A DNA stretch of 64,000 nt from GCA-003244245 sp050699975 (GCA_050699975.1 JBOHGH010000008.1:1-64000), one strand, 5' to 3'; counted from the first letter of the stretch, positions 51,680 through 61,204 are shown. Made by a program: numbers and translations. The notes: a model not told the origin generated them from the letters alone.

Positions 51680-53089
51680 GTGACTGAGCCGGGACAGCCG
51701 GGTGTGGATGTTGATAGTGAGCGGCAGCAGTTGAGTTTGGCTACGGCGGCGGCCCGTAATTTGGCGACGACGACCAAGTCCGTGCCGCAGATGCAGGGAA
51801 TCACGTCGCGGTGGTTGTTGCGGGTACTGCCGTGGGTGGAGGCCGCCGGCGGGGCTTTCCGGGTGAACCGCCGATTGACTTATGCGGTGGGTGACGGGCG
51901 GGTCACATTCACCACGGAGGGCGCCGAGGTGCGGGTCGTTCCCGAGGAGCTGCGTGAGTTGGCGGTGCTGCGCGGTCTTGAGGACAAGCAGATACTGGGT
52001 GCGTTGGCGGACCGGTTCGCGCAGCGGGAGTTCGAGGCCGGCAACACGATCGTGCAGGAAGGTCAGCCGGCTGATCAGGTGTTTTTGATCGCCCATGGGA
52101 AGGTCAACAAGATCGGCCCCGGAGAGTTCGGTGATCCGACGGTATTGGGTACCTTGTCCGATGGTGATTATTTCGGTGTGTGGGAGTTGGTGGAGTCCAA
52201 CGACACGTGGGCATACAGCGTGCGAGCGGTAACTCCGTGTACGGTGCTCGCGTTGTCCCAGCAGGCCTTCGAGGAAGTCGTCGGCCAGCACCCGGAGTTG
52301 CGGGCCCAGGTTGAGCGGTTCCAGGCATTGCTCCGACAGTCGCAGACCGAACACGGCGAGGCCGACATCGACCTGAGCGCGGGCCTAGCGCAGGAGTCGG
52401 ACGTGGCGGGGACCTACGTCGACTACGAGATCAAGCCCCGGGAGTATGAGCTCAGCGTGGCGCAGACCGTGTTGCGGGTGCACACTCGGGTTGCGGATCT
52501 GTACAACAATCCGATGAACCAGGTCGAAGAGCAGCTGCGGCTGACCATCGAGGCGCTGCGGGAACGCCAAGAAAACGAACTGATGAACAACCGTGACTTC
52601 GGGCTGCTGCACAACGCCGACTTCTCCCAGCGCATCAGCACCCGCACTGGACCCCCCACCCCTGATGACCTCGACGAACTTCTGGCCACCGTGTGGAAAG
52701 ATCCGGACGTTTTCCTGGCCCATCCCCGCACCATCGCCGCGTTCGGTCGGGAATGTAACAGCCGGGGCATCTACCCGCAGAGCGTCGAGATCAACGGCCA
52801 CATGATGCCCGCCTGGCGAGGTATACCCGTCCTTCCCTGCAGCAAGATCCCCATCAGCAAGACCCGCACCAGTTCAATTTTGCTGCTCCGCACCGGTTTG
52901 GAGAAGCAAGGTGTGATCGGTCTGCACCAGACCGGCATCCCCGATGAGGTTCAGCCCGGGCTGAATGTCCGCTTCATGGGTGTCGACGAAAAGGCGATCA
53001 CTTCCTATCTGGTCAGCGCCTACTACTCCGCAGCCGTCATGGTCCCCGACGCACTCGGCATCCTCGAAAACATCGAAATCGGGCGGTAA
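51680..53089 (+). CDS. family 2B (EshA-like) encapsulin shell protein, copy 1
   Basis: A 469-residue shell protein with an HK97-type encapsulin fold interrupted by a cyclic-nucleotide-binding-like domain. N-terminal arm and E-loop region ~15-95 (ATAAARNLATTTKSVPQMQG, ITSRWLLRVLPWVEAAGG). cNMP-like domain ~100-205 (IVQEGQPADQVFLIAHGKVN, SDGDYFGVWELVES) with a degenerate phosphate-binding cassette. Shell core ~245-469 (YVDYEIKPREYELSVAQTVL, GIYPQSVEINGHMMPAWRG, GIPDEVQPGLNVRFMG). GTG 51680 is chosen because VTEPGQ aligns with MTDPNG of copy 2. Family 2B shells are known to enclose 2-MIB synthases; here it heads the terpene operon. Confidence 0.9.
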   Translation: MTEPGQPGVDVDSERQQLSLATAAARNLATTTKSVPQMQGITSRWLLRVLPWVEAAGGAFRVNRRLTYAVGDGRVTFTTEGAEVRVVPEELRELAVLRGLEDKQILGALADRFAQREFEAGNTIVQEGQPADQVFLIAHGKVNKIGPGEFGDPTVLGTLSDGDYFGVWELVESNDTWAYSVRAVTPCTVLALSQQAFEEVVGQHPELRAQVERFQALLRQSQTEHGEADIDLSAGLAQESDVAGTYVDYEIKPREYELSVAQTVLRVHTRVADLYNNPMNQVEEQLRLTIEALRERQENELMNNRDFGLLHNADFSQRISTRTGPPTPDDLDELLATVWKDPDVFLAHPRTIAAFGRECNSRGIYPQSVEINGHMMPAWRGIPVLPCSKIPISKTRTSSILLLRTGLEKQGVIGLHQTGIPDEVQPGLNVRFMGVDEKAITSYLVSAYYSAAVMVPDALGILENIEIGR

Positions 53090-53125
53090 AGCGAGGAGCA
53101 GACACCGGGAAGGTTGGGCCAGGAC

Positions 53126-55363
53126 ATGCAGCCCTATGAGCTGCCAGACTTCTACATGCCGTATCCCGCTCGGTTGAACCCCCATCTGGACACGGCGCGT
53201 ACGCACACCAAGGCGTGGGCCCGCGAGATGGGAATGCTGGACGCGCCTGGGGCGAACATCTGGGACGAGGCCAAGTTCGATTCCATGGACTTCGCCTTGC
53301 TCTGCGCGTATACCCATCCCGACGCGCTGAGCTGCGAGCTTGACCTGGTGACTGATTGGTACGTCTGGGTGTTCTATTTCGACGATCACTTCCTGGAGAT
53401 CTACAAGCGCAGCCAGGATCAGGCCGGCGCGAAGGAGTACCTCGACCGGCTGCCCGCGTTCATGCCGATGAATCCGGCCGATCCACCACCGGAGCCGACT
53501 AATCCGGTCGAGCGCGGGCTGATCGACCTGTGGGCGCGCACCATCCCCAACAGGTCATTGGACTGGCGGCGGCGGTTCTTCGAGAGCACCAAGAACCTCC
53601 TCTACGAATCGACGTGGGAGCTGTCCAACATCAGCGGGAGCCGGGTCCCGAACCCGATCGAGTACATCGAGATGCGCCGCAAGGTCGGCGGCGCCCCCTG
53701 GTCGGCCGACCTCGTGGAGCACGCCGCGTTCGTCGAGGTCCCGGCCAGGATCGCGGACAGTCGACCGATGCGGGTCCTCAAGGACACGTTCGCCGACGGG
53801 GTGCACCTCCGCAATGACCTCTTCTCCTACCAGCGGGAAACCGAAGAGGAAGGCGAGATCAACAACTGCGTCCTGGTGCTGGAGCGGTTTCTGGAGGTCA
53901 GCCCGCAGTGCGCCGCCGACTTGACCAACGACATCCTGACCTCCCGGCTGCAGCAGTTCGAGAACACCACCTTCACCGAGTTGCCGTCCCTGTTCGAGGA
54001 GTGCGGCCTGAACCCGCCTGAGCGCGAGAGTGTCCTGCTCTACGTCAAGGGCCTGCAGGATTGGCAATCAGGTTGCCATGAGTGGCACCTGCGGTCGAGC
54101 CGGTATATGAACGAGACGTCGACTCGTGAACCGTCGGTAATAGATCGACTGCTCAGTGGGCCCATCGGCTTGGGTACTTCGGCAGCGCAGCTCGAGCTGT
54201 CACCCGGGACTTTGGGTCTACAAAGATTCAAGAGTCACACGCACCTGCCCTACGCTGCGGTGGGGCCAACGACCCTGCCCAAGTTCTACATGCCGTACAC
54301 CGCGCGGATCAACGCCAATCTGGAGCGGTCGCGTCAGCATTGCATCGACTGGGCGCGCCAGATGGGGATGCTGGAGTCACGGCCCGGGGGTATCGGCATC
54401 TGGGATGAGGAAAGTCTCGCGTCGTTCGATTTCGCCGTCTGCGCGGCCAGGCTCCATCCGGATGCATCCGGCCCTGAGCTTGACCTGTCCTCGGCCTGGC
54501 TGACCTGGGGTACCTACGGCGACGACTACTTTCCGGCCGTCTTCGGGCCGACCCGCGACATGGTGGGCGCGAAGGTGTTCAACGCCAGGTTGTCGCTGTT
54601 CATGCCGCTGGATTGCAGCGCCACTCCCCCACCGGCCAACCCGGCTGAAGTGGGCCTGGCCGACCTGTGGATCCGGGCTGCCGCCCCGCTGCCCATCGAT
54701 CAGCGGCGTCAGGTCCGGCAGGGTGTCGAGGACATGACGGCAAGCTGGTTGTGGGAGCTCGCGAACCACATCCAGCACCGGATCCCCGATCCGGTCGACT
54801 ATATCGAGATGCGCCGCAAGACGTTCGGCTCAGATCTCACAATGAACCTGGCCCGCATCGAGCGGGCTGCGCGGATCCCACCCGTGGTATTCCGCACCCG
54901 AGCGATGCGCGGGCTGGAGAACTCGGCGCAAGACTACGCCTGCTTCACGAACGACATCTTCTCCTACCAGAAGGAAATCGAGTTCGAAGGCGAGTTGCAC
55001 AACTGCGTGCTGGTCGTTCAGAAATTCCTCGACATAGATCGTGCGCGGGCGGTCTCGGTGGTCAACGACCTGATGACCTCGCGAATGCTCCAGTTCGAGC
55101 ACATCATCGACGCCGAGCTGCCCGCCGTCGCAGACGATGTCAACCTGGACGGGGATTCCCGCGAGGCACTGGACGCCTACGTCGTGGGACTACAAGACTG
55201 GATGGCCGGCATTCTCGACTGGCATATGTTGACCCGCCGTTATCGCGAAACGGCTTTGCGGAGACGCTACCGGACGCCACCACAGCGGTTCGGCGGCCCC
55301 ACCGGGCTGGGCACTTCCGCTGCTGTTATCGGATTACTGAGCAGCATGGGGGCTCCAGTCTGA
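53126..55363 (+). CDS. geoA: geosmin synthase (germacradienol/geosmin synthase)
   Basis: A 745-residue bifunctional class I terpene cyclase. The N-terminal domain has DDHFLE (86-91) and NDLFSYQRE (230-238) and would convert FPP to germacradienol. The C-terminal domain has DDYFP (466-470) and NDIFSYQKE (609-617) and would complete geosmin. ELPDFYMPYPARLNPHLD at the start is diagnostic. The linker contains GPIGLGTSAAQ (345-355) and the C-terminus GPTGLGTSAA (724-733), the same peptide as in the 2-MIB synthase arm, suggesting encapsulin targeting. ATG 53126 is 36 bases after the shell gene stop. Confidence 0.93.
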   Translation: MQPYELPDFYMPYPARLNPHLDTARTHTKAWAREMGMLDAPGANIWDEAKFDSMDFALLCAYTHPDALSCELDLVTDWYVWVFYFDDHFLEIYKRSQDQAGAKEYLDRLPAFMPMNPADPPPEPTNPVERGLIDLWARTIPNRSLDWRRRFFESTKNLLYESTWELSNISGSRVPNPIEYIEMRRKVGGAPWSADLVEHAAFVEVPARIADSRPMRVLKDTFADGVHLRNDLFSYQRETEEEGEINNCVLVLERFLEVSPQCAADLTNDILTSRLQQFENTTFTELPSLFEECGLNPPERESVLLYVKGLQDWQSGCHEWHLRSSRYMNETSTREPSVIDRLLSGPIGLGTSAAQLELSPGTLGLQRFKSHTHLPYAAVGPTTLPKFYMPYTARINANLERSRQHCIDWARQMGMLESRPGGIGIWDEESLASFDFAVCAARLHPDASGPELDLSSAWLTWGTYGDDYFPAVFGPTRDMVGAKVFNARLSLFMPLDCSATPPPANPAEVGLADLWIRAAAPLPIDQRRQVRQGVEDMTASWLWELANHIQHRIPDPVDYIEMRRKTFGSDLTMNLARIERAARIPPVVFRTRAMRGLENSAQDYACFTNDIFSYQKEIEFEGELHNCVLVVQKFLDIDRARAVSVVNDLMTSRMLQFEHIIDAELPAVADDVNLDGDSREALDAYVVGLQDWMAGILDWHMLTRRYRETALRRRYRTPPQRFGGPTGLGTSAAVIGLLSSMGAPV

Positions 55364-55401
55364 ACTCGACTTATCGGTACTTGAGTGATTGGTGGTGACC
55401 G

Positions 55402-56730
55402 GTGTCTGTGCTGTCCCGTGTGTCCGCGCCCGCGGCCACCCATGACCTGGCGGGCGTGGTGGCCGCCCTGCTTTCCAACCCAGAACGCACTGCCCCGAGG
55501 GACCTTCCCGGAACCGACGGAGATCAGCTGCCCGAGGACGGAGATCAGCTACCCGAGGACGAAAACGAGCCAGCTGCGTCGGTGGTAGGCCGGCTCGTCA
55601 CCGGCCCCACGGGGCTCGGTACGTCGGCGGCTCGGATCCCGTGGCAGGGCACCTCCGCTGGCGAGGCGGTTGCAGCCACTGGCCGTGGCGCGCAACCCCG
55701 CATACCCGACGATCCCACCGGATTAGGACCCTCTGCCGCGTGGGTTTCGGTCGAGGGGCCCACCGGCGGTGAGTCAGATTCAGAGCTGTACTGCCCTCCG
55801 GCCGTCCGTGACGACAAAGCCCTTGGTGAGGCAGTCAACGACCGCCTGGTCGACTGGGCCGGGCAGGTCGGGATCTACCCCGGACAGCTCGACCGCGTGC
55901 GGGCGGCCAATTTCGGACGTCTGATGATGCTCACCCATCCGGCCACGGATGACCCTGACCGGCTGCTGGCGGCAGCGAAGTGCGTCCTGGCGGAGTGGGC
56001 TACCGACGACCACTTCCTCGACGAGGAGTCCCTGGGTGCCGATGCGAAGCTGATCGGCTCGCGGCTAGGGATTGCCTACGCGGCAGTGGATCCGGTTGAT
56101 CTTCCGGTCAGCTACGCGCCCCAGCTCGACAAGGCTCTTTCGGAGGAGCCGGTCGCGGTCGCGTACCGCTCGGCTTTCGAACACCTTGCCCAGTACGCCA
56201 CAGCGACGCAGGTAGCCCGGCTCCGTCACGAGCTGTCGGTCATGTACATGGCCTACAACCATGAGGCGAACTGGCGTGCCACCGGGCGCACCCCGCCGGT
56301 CTGGGAGTATCTGACGCATCGGCATGAAAACAGTTTCTTGCCGCCCATGGTGTTGGTCGATCCGATTGCCGGCTACGAGCTTCCCTCCTTCGAGTTCGCC
56401 GATCGGCGGGTGCGCCGTGTGTTTTGCTTGGCCGGTAGTGCGAGCGTGATTCTGAACGATCTGTACTCGATGGCCAAGGAATCTGACACGGACTTCGACC
56501 TGCCCAAGGTGATCGCCGCCGAAGAGAAGTGCTCTCCACAGGAAGCGATCAAGCGAACCGTGCAGATCCATAACGAGCTGATGCACACCTTCGTCGAAGA
56601 GGCGGCCGTCCTCAGCCACCTGGGCTCGCTTGCGCTGCGTCGTTTCCTGGCCGACATATGGGCCTGGCTCGGCGGCAACCGCGAGTGGCACAGCACCACC
56701 GAGCGATACCACGGCGCAAGTAATGCGTGA
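55402..56730 (+). CDS. 2-methylisoborneol synthase
   Basis: A 442-residue class I terpene cyclase. Residues 1-125 are a low-complexity, Pro/Gly/Ala-rich arm with a tandem GDQLPED repeat (40-53) and the peptides GPTGLGTSAARI (68-79) and DPTGLGPSAAWV (104-115). The catalytic domain starts at YCPPAVRDD, with DDHFLDEE (202-209), WRATGRTPPVWEYL and NDLYSMAKE (352-360). It converts 2-methyl-GPP, made by the next gene product, to 2-methylisoborneol. The arm is the family's known encapsulin cargo-loading region. GTG 55402 start; GTG 55408 possible. Confidence 0.93.
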   Translation: MSVLSRVSAPAATHDLAGVVAALLSNPERTAPRDLPGTDGDQLPEDGDQLPEDENEPAASVVGRLVTGPTGLGTSAARIPWQGTSAGEAVAATGRGAQPRIPDDPTGLGPSAAWVSVEGPTGGESDSELYCPPAVRDDKALGEAVNDRLVDWAGQVGIYPGQLDRVRAANFGRLMMLTHPATDDPDRLLAAAKCVLAEWATDDHFLDEESLGADAKLIGSRLGIAYAAVDPVDLPVSYAPQLDKALSEEPVAVAYRSAFEHLAQYATATQVARLRHELSVMYMAYNHEANWRATGRTPPVWEYLTHRHENSFLPPMVLVDPIAGYELPSFEFADRRVRRVFCLAGSASVILNDLYSMAKESDTDFDLPKVIAAEEKCSPQEAIKRTVQIHNELMHTFVEEAAVLSHLGSLALRRFLADIWAWLGGNREWHSTTERYHGASNA

Positions 56731-56796
56731 GCGGTCCACGAACCCGGCCTCGGCACCCGCCGGCTGTTCGGCCTGACAAGCAGAAGGAGGTCCACC

Positions 56797-57651
56797 ATGA
56801 CCACGACTACCATCGCCAACGTCCTGCGCAGCGACTACCAGAAGTCTGTTGCGTCGTACTGGAACAACGAGAAGGACCCGGTCAACCTGCTGCTCGGTGA
56901 TGTCGACGGGCTCTACCATCATCACTACGGGATCGGCAACTATGACCCGTCCGTGCTGGAAGGCCCCGAGGACACCCGCGACGACCGGATCATCACCGAG
57001 ATGCACCGGCTGGAGACCGCGCAGGCCAAGGTCCTGCTCGACCACCTCGGCGACATCTCGCCCGATGACCGCCTGTTGGATGCCGGGTGCGGTCGCGGCG
57101 GCACCAGCTTCATGGCCCACCAACGCTTCGGTTGTCAGGTGGACGGAGTGTCGATCTCGGAGCAACAGGTCGAGTTCGCCAACGACCAGGCCAGGCAGCG
57201 AGGCGTGCCCGACAAGGTGAGGTTCCACTTCCGCAACATGCTGGACACCGGTTTCGAGACGGGATCGCACCGGGGAATCTGGAACAACGAAAGCACTATG
57301 TACGTGGACCTGTTCGAGCTGTTCGCCGAGCATGCCCGCCAACTGGAGTTCGGCGGTCGCTACGTCTGCATCACCGGTTGCTATAACGATGTGACGGGTG
57401 GCCGATCCAGAGCGGTCAGCCGGATCGACGAGCATTACATCTGCAACATCCACCCCAGGAGTGACTATTTCAAGGCGCTGACGGCAAATAACCTCGTCCC
57501 GATCAACGTCATCGATCTGACCGCCCACACCATCCCGTACTGGGAACTCCGAGCGAAGTCCTCAGTGGCCACCGGGATCGAGGACCCGTTCCTGACGGCG
57601 TACCGCGAGGGCAGCTTCCACTACCTGCTCATCGCAGCCGATCGGGTCTGA
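56797..57651 (+). CDS. gpmt: geranyl diphosphate 2-C-methyltransferase
   Basis: A 284-residue SAM-dependent methyltransferase. Motif I is LLDAGCGRGGTSFMAHQRFG, with DGVSISEQQVEFANDQA, NNESTMYVDLFELF and a C-terminal SFHYLLIAADRV. The N-terminus (YQKSVASYWNNEKDPVNLLL, HHHYGIGNYD) is that of GPP methyltransferases. It adds a methyl group at C2 of GPP, providing the substrate of the adjacent 2-MIB synthase. A near-perfect AGAAGGAGGT ribosome binding site precedes ATG 56797. Confidence 0.93.
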   Translation: MTTTTIANVLRSDYQKSVASYWNNEKDPVNLLLGDVDGLYHHHYGIGNYDPSVLEGPEDTRDDRIITEMHRLETAQAKVLLDHLGDISPDDRLLDAGCGRGGTSFMAHQRFGCQVDGVSISEQQVEFANDQARQRGVPDKVRFHFRNMLDTGFETGSHRGIWNNESTMYVDLFELFAEHARQLEFGGRYVCITGCYNDVTGGRSRAVSRIDEHYICNIHPRSDYFKALTANNLVPINVIDLTAHTIPYWELRAKSSVATGIEDPFLTAYREGSFHYLLIAADRV

Positions 57652-57706
57652 CCCCTACCGAAGCGTCGATATCCGGCCGTATCGAGATTGATGAGGTGCA
57701 GTGACC

Positions 57707-59131
57707 ATGACGGATCCGAACGGCGATGCTGTCGAGCAGTCACGGTTGAGCCCGCCTCAATTAAGCCTCAGCACCGCCGCGGCCCGCAAGCTGGCGAAGA
57801 CGACCAAGTCCGTGCCGCAGATGCAGGGGATCACGTCACGGTGGCTGTTGCGAGTGTTGCCGTGGGTGGAGGTGTCGGGCGGGACCTATCGGGTAAACCG
57901 CCGGTTGACTTATCTGGTGGGTGACGGGCGGGTGACGTTCACCATGGCGGGAACCGAGGTGCGGGTCATTCCCGGCGAGCTGGGTGAGTTGCCGATGCTG
58001 CGGGGTTTTGATGACGCCGAGTTGCTGGGTGCATTGGCGGGCCAGTTCGTGCAGCGGGAGGTCACGGCCGGCGACACGCTCGTGGAGGCGGGCCAGCCGG
58101 CTGATCAGCTGTTCCTCATCGCCCATGGCAAGGTCAACAAGATCGGTCCTGGGGAGTTCGGCGAGCCGGCAGTGCTGGATTTGCTGGTCGACGGGGACTA
58201 TTTCGGTGATCGGGAGCTGGCGGAGTCACTGGGTACCGGGTCCCCAGACACCTGGGGCTACAGCGTCCGGGCGGTGACCGCCTGCACGGTACTGGCGCTG
58301 CCCCAGCAGGCGTTCGAGGAGGCAGTCGGCCAGTCCGAGACATTGCGGATTCACCTCGAGCGGTTCCGGGCCGACGCCCGAAAGCCGCAGAACAAACACG
58401 GCGAGGCCGCCATCGAGGTGACCTCGGGCCATGCGGGGGAGCCCGAGCTGGCGGCGACTTTCGTCGATTACGAGATCGCACCCCGGGAGTATGAACTGAG
58501 CGTGGCGCAGACTGTGCTGCGGGTGAGCACCCGGGTAGCGGATCTGTACAACAAGCCGATGAACCAGGTCGAGGAGCAGTTGCGGTTGACCATTGAGGCG
58601 CTGCGGGAACGGCAAGAGCACGAGATGATGAACAACCGCGACTTCGGGCTCCTGCACAACGCCGACGTCAAACAGCGCATCACCACCCGCGCCGGGCCCC
58701 CCACCCCCGATGACCTCGACGAACTGCTCACCCGAAGGAGAAAGACGAGGTTTTTCCTGGCCGATCCCCGCACCATCGCCGCATTCGGCCGAGAATGCAA
58801 CCGCCGAGGAATCTATCCACAGAACGTCGACGTCGACGGCCATATGGTGATGTCCTGGCGCGGCGTACCAATTCTGCCCTGCAACAAGATCCCCATCACC
58901 AAGACTCGCACCAGCTCCATTCTCGCACTCCGCACTGGCGTGGAAGACGAAGGCGTGATCGGCCTGCATCAGACCGGTATCCCCGATGAGGTCCAGCCCG
59001 GGCTGAACGCGCGCTTCATGGGGATCAACGACAAGGCCATCATCTCCTACCTCGTCAGCGCCTATTACTCCGTGGCCGTCCTGGTTCCCGACGCGCTCGG
59101 CATCCTCGAAAACGTCGAAATAGACCGATAG
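57707..59131 (+). CDS. family 2B (EshA-like) encapsulin shell protein, copy 2
   Basis: A 474-residue paralogue of the shell protein at 51680-53089, with the same three-part layout and long identical runs (TKSVPQMQGITSRWLLRVLP, VADLYN-PMNQVEEQLRLTI, TGIPDEVQPGLN). It differs in the cNMP-like domain (LVDGDYFGDRELAESLGTGS, a few residues longer) and near the loop GPPTPDDLDELLTRRRKTRF. ATG 57707 follows GAGGTG. Two non-identical shell genes in one operon suggest a mixed shell or two compartments. Which cyclase each one packs is not evident. Confidence 0.9.
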   Translation: MTDPNGDAVEQSRLSPPQLSLSTAAARKLAKTTKSVPQMQGITSRWLLRVLPWVEVSGGTYRVNRRLTYLVGDGRVTFTMAGTEVRVIPGELGELPMLRGFDDAELLGALAGQFVQREVTAGDTLVEAGQPADQLFLIAHGKVNKIGPGEFGEPAVLDLLVDGDYFGDRELAESLGTGSPDTWGYSVRAVTACTVLALPQQAFEEAVGQSETLRIHLERFRADARKPQNKHGEAAIEVTSGHAGEPELAATFVDYEIAPREYELSVAQTVLRVSTRVADLYNKPMNQVEEQLRLTIEALRERQEHEMMNNRDFGLLHNADVKQRITTRAGPPTPDDLDELLTRRRKTRFFLADPRTIAAFGRECNRRGIYPQNVDVDGHMVMSWRGVPILPCNKIPITKTRTSSILALRTGVEDEGVIGLHQTGIPDEVQPGLNARFMGINDKAIISYLVSAYYSVAVLVPDALGILENVEIDR

Positions 59132-59147
59132 GAGGAGGGGCAGGATC

Positions 59148-60215
59148 ATGACCACCATTGACGTGAAGACCGAGGGCCGGTCGGCGCGCGAGGTACTCGC
59201 GTGGAGCCGAGCTACTATCGAACCCGCCCTGCGCGCGGCGGTCGACACCTTGCCCTCTTCGATGCGGCGCATCGCCGGCTACCACTTCGGCTGGTGGAAC
59301 GAGCACGGCCAGCTATACCCGGCCCCAGAAAACGGCACTGGCGGCAAAGCGATCCGCCCCGCGCTGGCACTGCTGAGCACCCAGGCCGTCGGCGGGGTTC
59401 CGACCACCGCGGTACCGGCCGCAGTGGCGGTAGAGCTGGTGCATAACTTCTCGCTCCTGCACGACGACGTACTGGACGGTGACGTCACCCGCCGCCACCG
59501 CCCTACGGCGTGGAGCGTGTTCGGTCTCAATGCGGCGATCCTGGCCGGCGACGCGCTGCTGACGTTGGCCTTCGACGTGCTCGCCGCTAGCGGGCACCCA
59601 GCCACCACAGACGCGACACGAATGCTCAGCGCCGCGGTCCAGGATCTGATAGACGGCCAGAGCGCGGACCTGGATTTCGAGCAACGCGCGCAGGTCGAGC
59701 TGGCCGAGTGCGTGCGTATGGCCGAGCGAAAGACCGGTGCCCTGATTGAGTGCGCCTGCGCGGTGGGCGCCGCATTCGGAGGGGGCAGCCCGGGGCAGGT
59801 CGAGCATTTCCGCCGCTTCGGAGCGCATCTGGGCTTGGCGTTCCAGCACGTGGACGATCTTCTGGGCATCTGGGGAGACCCGGCCGTGACCGGCAAGCCC
59901 GTCTACTCGGACCTGCGCAGCCGTAAGAAGTCCCTTCCGGTAGTGGCAGCCCTGAACTCAGGCACCCTGACCTCGGGAACCGTGGCCGAGCCCGAACTGG
60001 CCGAGCTCTACCACCGCGAGGCGCCGCTATCCGATACCGACCTGGTTCACGCAGCGAAACTGATCGACATTGCGGGCGGCCGAGCCTGGAGCCAAACCCA
60101 GGTCGATGACCTGCTGGCGCAGGCGATGCGCGACCTGGAATCAGCAAGCCCGACATCCAGAGCCGCCCGAGAGTTAGACGCGCTGTCCCGGCTGGCCACT
60201 CACCGTGACAACTGA
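59148..60215 (+). CDS. polyprenyl (geranyl/farnesyl) diphosphate synthase
   Basis: A 355-residue class I prenyltransferase. The first aspartate-rich motif is LLHDDVLDGD (Asp106-Asp107) and the second is QHVDDLLGIWGD (236-243), with GGKAIRPALALL near the N-terminus and SRKKSLPVVAAL. It condenses IPP with DMAPP or an allylic diphosphate, giving GPP and/or FPP for the methyltransferase/2-MIB and geosmin branches. GGAGGAGGGG precedes ATG 59148, 16 bases after the second shell gene. No GPTGLGTSAA-type peptide is present, so it is probably outside the shell. Chain length cannot be fixed by eye. Confidence 0.9.
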   Translation: MTTIDVKTEGRSAREVLAWSRATIEPALRAAVDTLPSSMRRIAGYHFGWWNEHGQLYPAPENGTGGKAIRPALALLSTQAVGGVPTTAVPAAVAVELVHNFSLLHDDVLDGDVTRRHRPTAWSVFGLNAAILAGDALLTLAFDVLAASGHPATTDATRMLSAAVQDLIDGQSADLDFEQRAQVELAECVRMAERKTGALIECACAVGAAFGGGSPGQVEHFRRFGAHLGLAFQHVDDLLGIWGDPAVTGKPVYSDLRSRKKSLPVVAALNSGTLTSGTVAEPELAELYHREAPLSDTDLVHAAKLIDIAGGRAWSQTQVDDLLAQAMRDLESASPTSRAARELDALSRLATHRDN

Positions 60216-60244
60216 GCTCCGCCGAGTCGCTAGGAGGCACCCAG

Positions 60245-61204
60245 ATGTCGGTCACCGCAAACAGCCCCGCTGGAGCCCGCACCGTCCTGCTCGCCTCGCC
60301 TCGGTCGTTCTGCGCCGGGGTCGAACGTGCCATTGCCGTCGTGGAGCAACTGCTGGACCAACGGAGCGACCCGATCTATGTGCGCAAGCAGATCGTGCAC
60401 AACATCCACGTGGTGGCCGATCTCCAGGCGCGCGGCGCAGTGTTCGTCGACGAGCTGGACGACGTTCCCGACAAGGCCACGGTGGTGTTCTCTGCCCACG
60501 GGGTGTCACCGGCGGTGCAGGCTGAGGCGGCAGACCGGGGGCTGGAGGTGATCGACGCGACGTGCCCGCTGGTGACCAAGGTGCATGCCGAGGCCCGGCG
60601 GTTCGCCGCCCGCGGTGACACCGTGGTCCTGATCGGCCACGCCGGGCACGAGGAGGTCGAAGGCACCTTGGGTGAGGCGCCGGATCAGACGGTTCTGGTG
60701 CAGACTGCCGACGAGGTCGCGGAGCTGGAGGTCACCGACCCGGCACGGGTGTCGTATCTGACGCAGACCACCCTGGCTGCGGACGAGACCACCGAGATCG
60801 TCGAGGCGCTGCGGGCCCGGTTCCCGGCGCTGCGGAGCCCGGGGTCCGACGATATCTGTTACGCCACGACGAACCGCCAGGATGCGCTCAAGGCCATCGC
60901 CGAAGAGTCGGATCTGGTGCTCGTGGTCGGTTCGGCGAACTCCTCCAACTCGGTGCGGCTGGTGGAACTCGCGAACCGCCACGGCATCCCCAGCTACCTC
61001 ATCGACGACCCCAGCGACATCCGCCCCGAATGGCTGGACGGGGTTGGGGTGGTCGGGTTGACCGCGGGTGCCTCGGCCCCACCCCGGCTGGTCGAGGCTG
61101 TCATTGCCGCCCTGGCCGAGCTGGGACCGGTCACCGTGGTTGAACGCGAGACCACCCGCGAGACCGTCCACTTCACCCTGCCCGCCGCGGTGCGGCGATC
61201 GTGA
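60245..61204 (+). CDS. ispH: 4-hydroxy-3-methylbut-2-enyl diphosphate reductase
   Basis: A 319-residue IspH, the last MEP-pathway enzyme, which makes IPP and DMAPP. The three [Fe-S]-binding cysteines are visible in ASPRSFCAGVERAI, VIDATCPLVTKVH and DDICYATTNRQ, with the acid/His sites VHNIHVV and SAHGVSP. AGGAGG precedes ATG 60245. It sits between the prenyl synthase and dxs, overlapping dxs by four bases. The clustered placement suggests a pathway-dedicated copy. Confidence 0.95.
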   Translation: MSVTANSPAGARTVLLASPRSFCAGVERAIAVVEQLLDQRSDPIYVRKQIVHNIHVVADLQARGAVFVDELDDVPDKATVVFSAHGVSPAVQAEAADRGLEVIDATCPLVTKVHAEARRFAARGDTVVLIGHAGHEEVEGTLGEAPDQTVLVQTADEVAELEVTDPARVSYLTQTTLAADETTEIVEALRARFPALRSPGSDDICYATTNRQDALKAIAEESDLVLVVGSANSSNSVRLVELANRHGIPSYLIDDPSDIRPEWLDGVGVVGLTAGASAPPRLVEAVIAALAELGPVTVVERETTRETVHFTLPAAVRRS

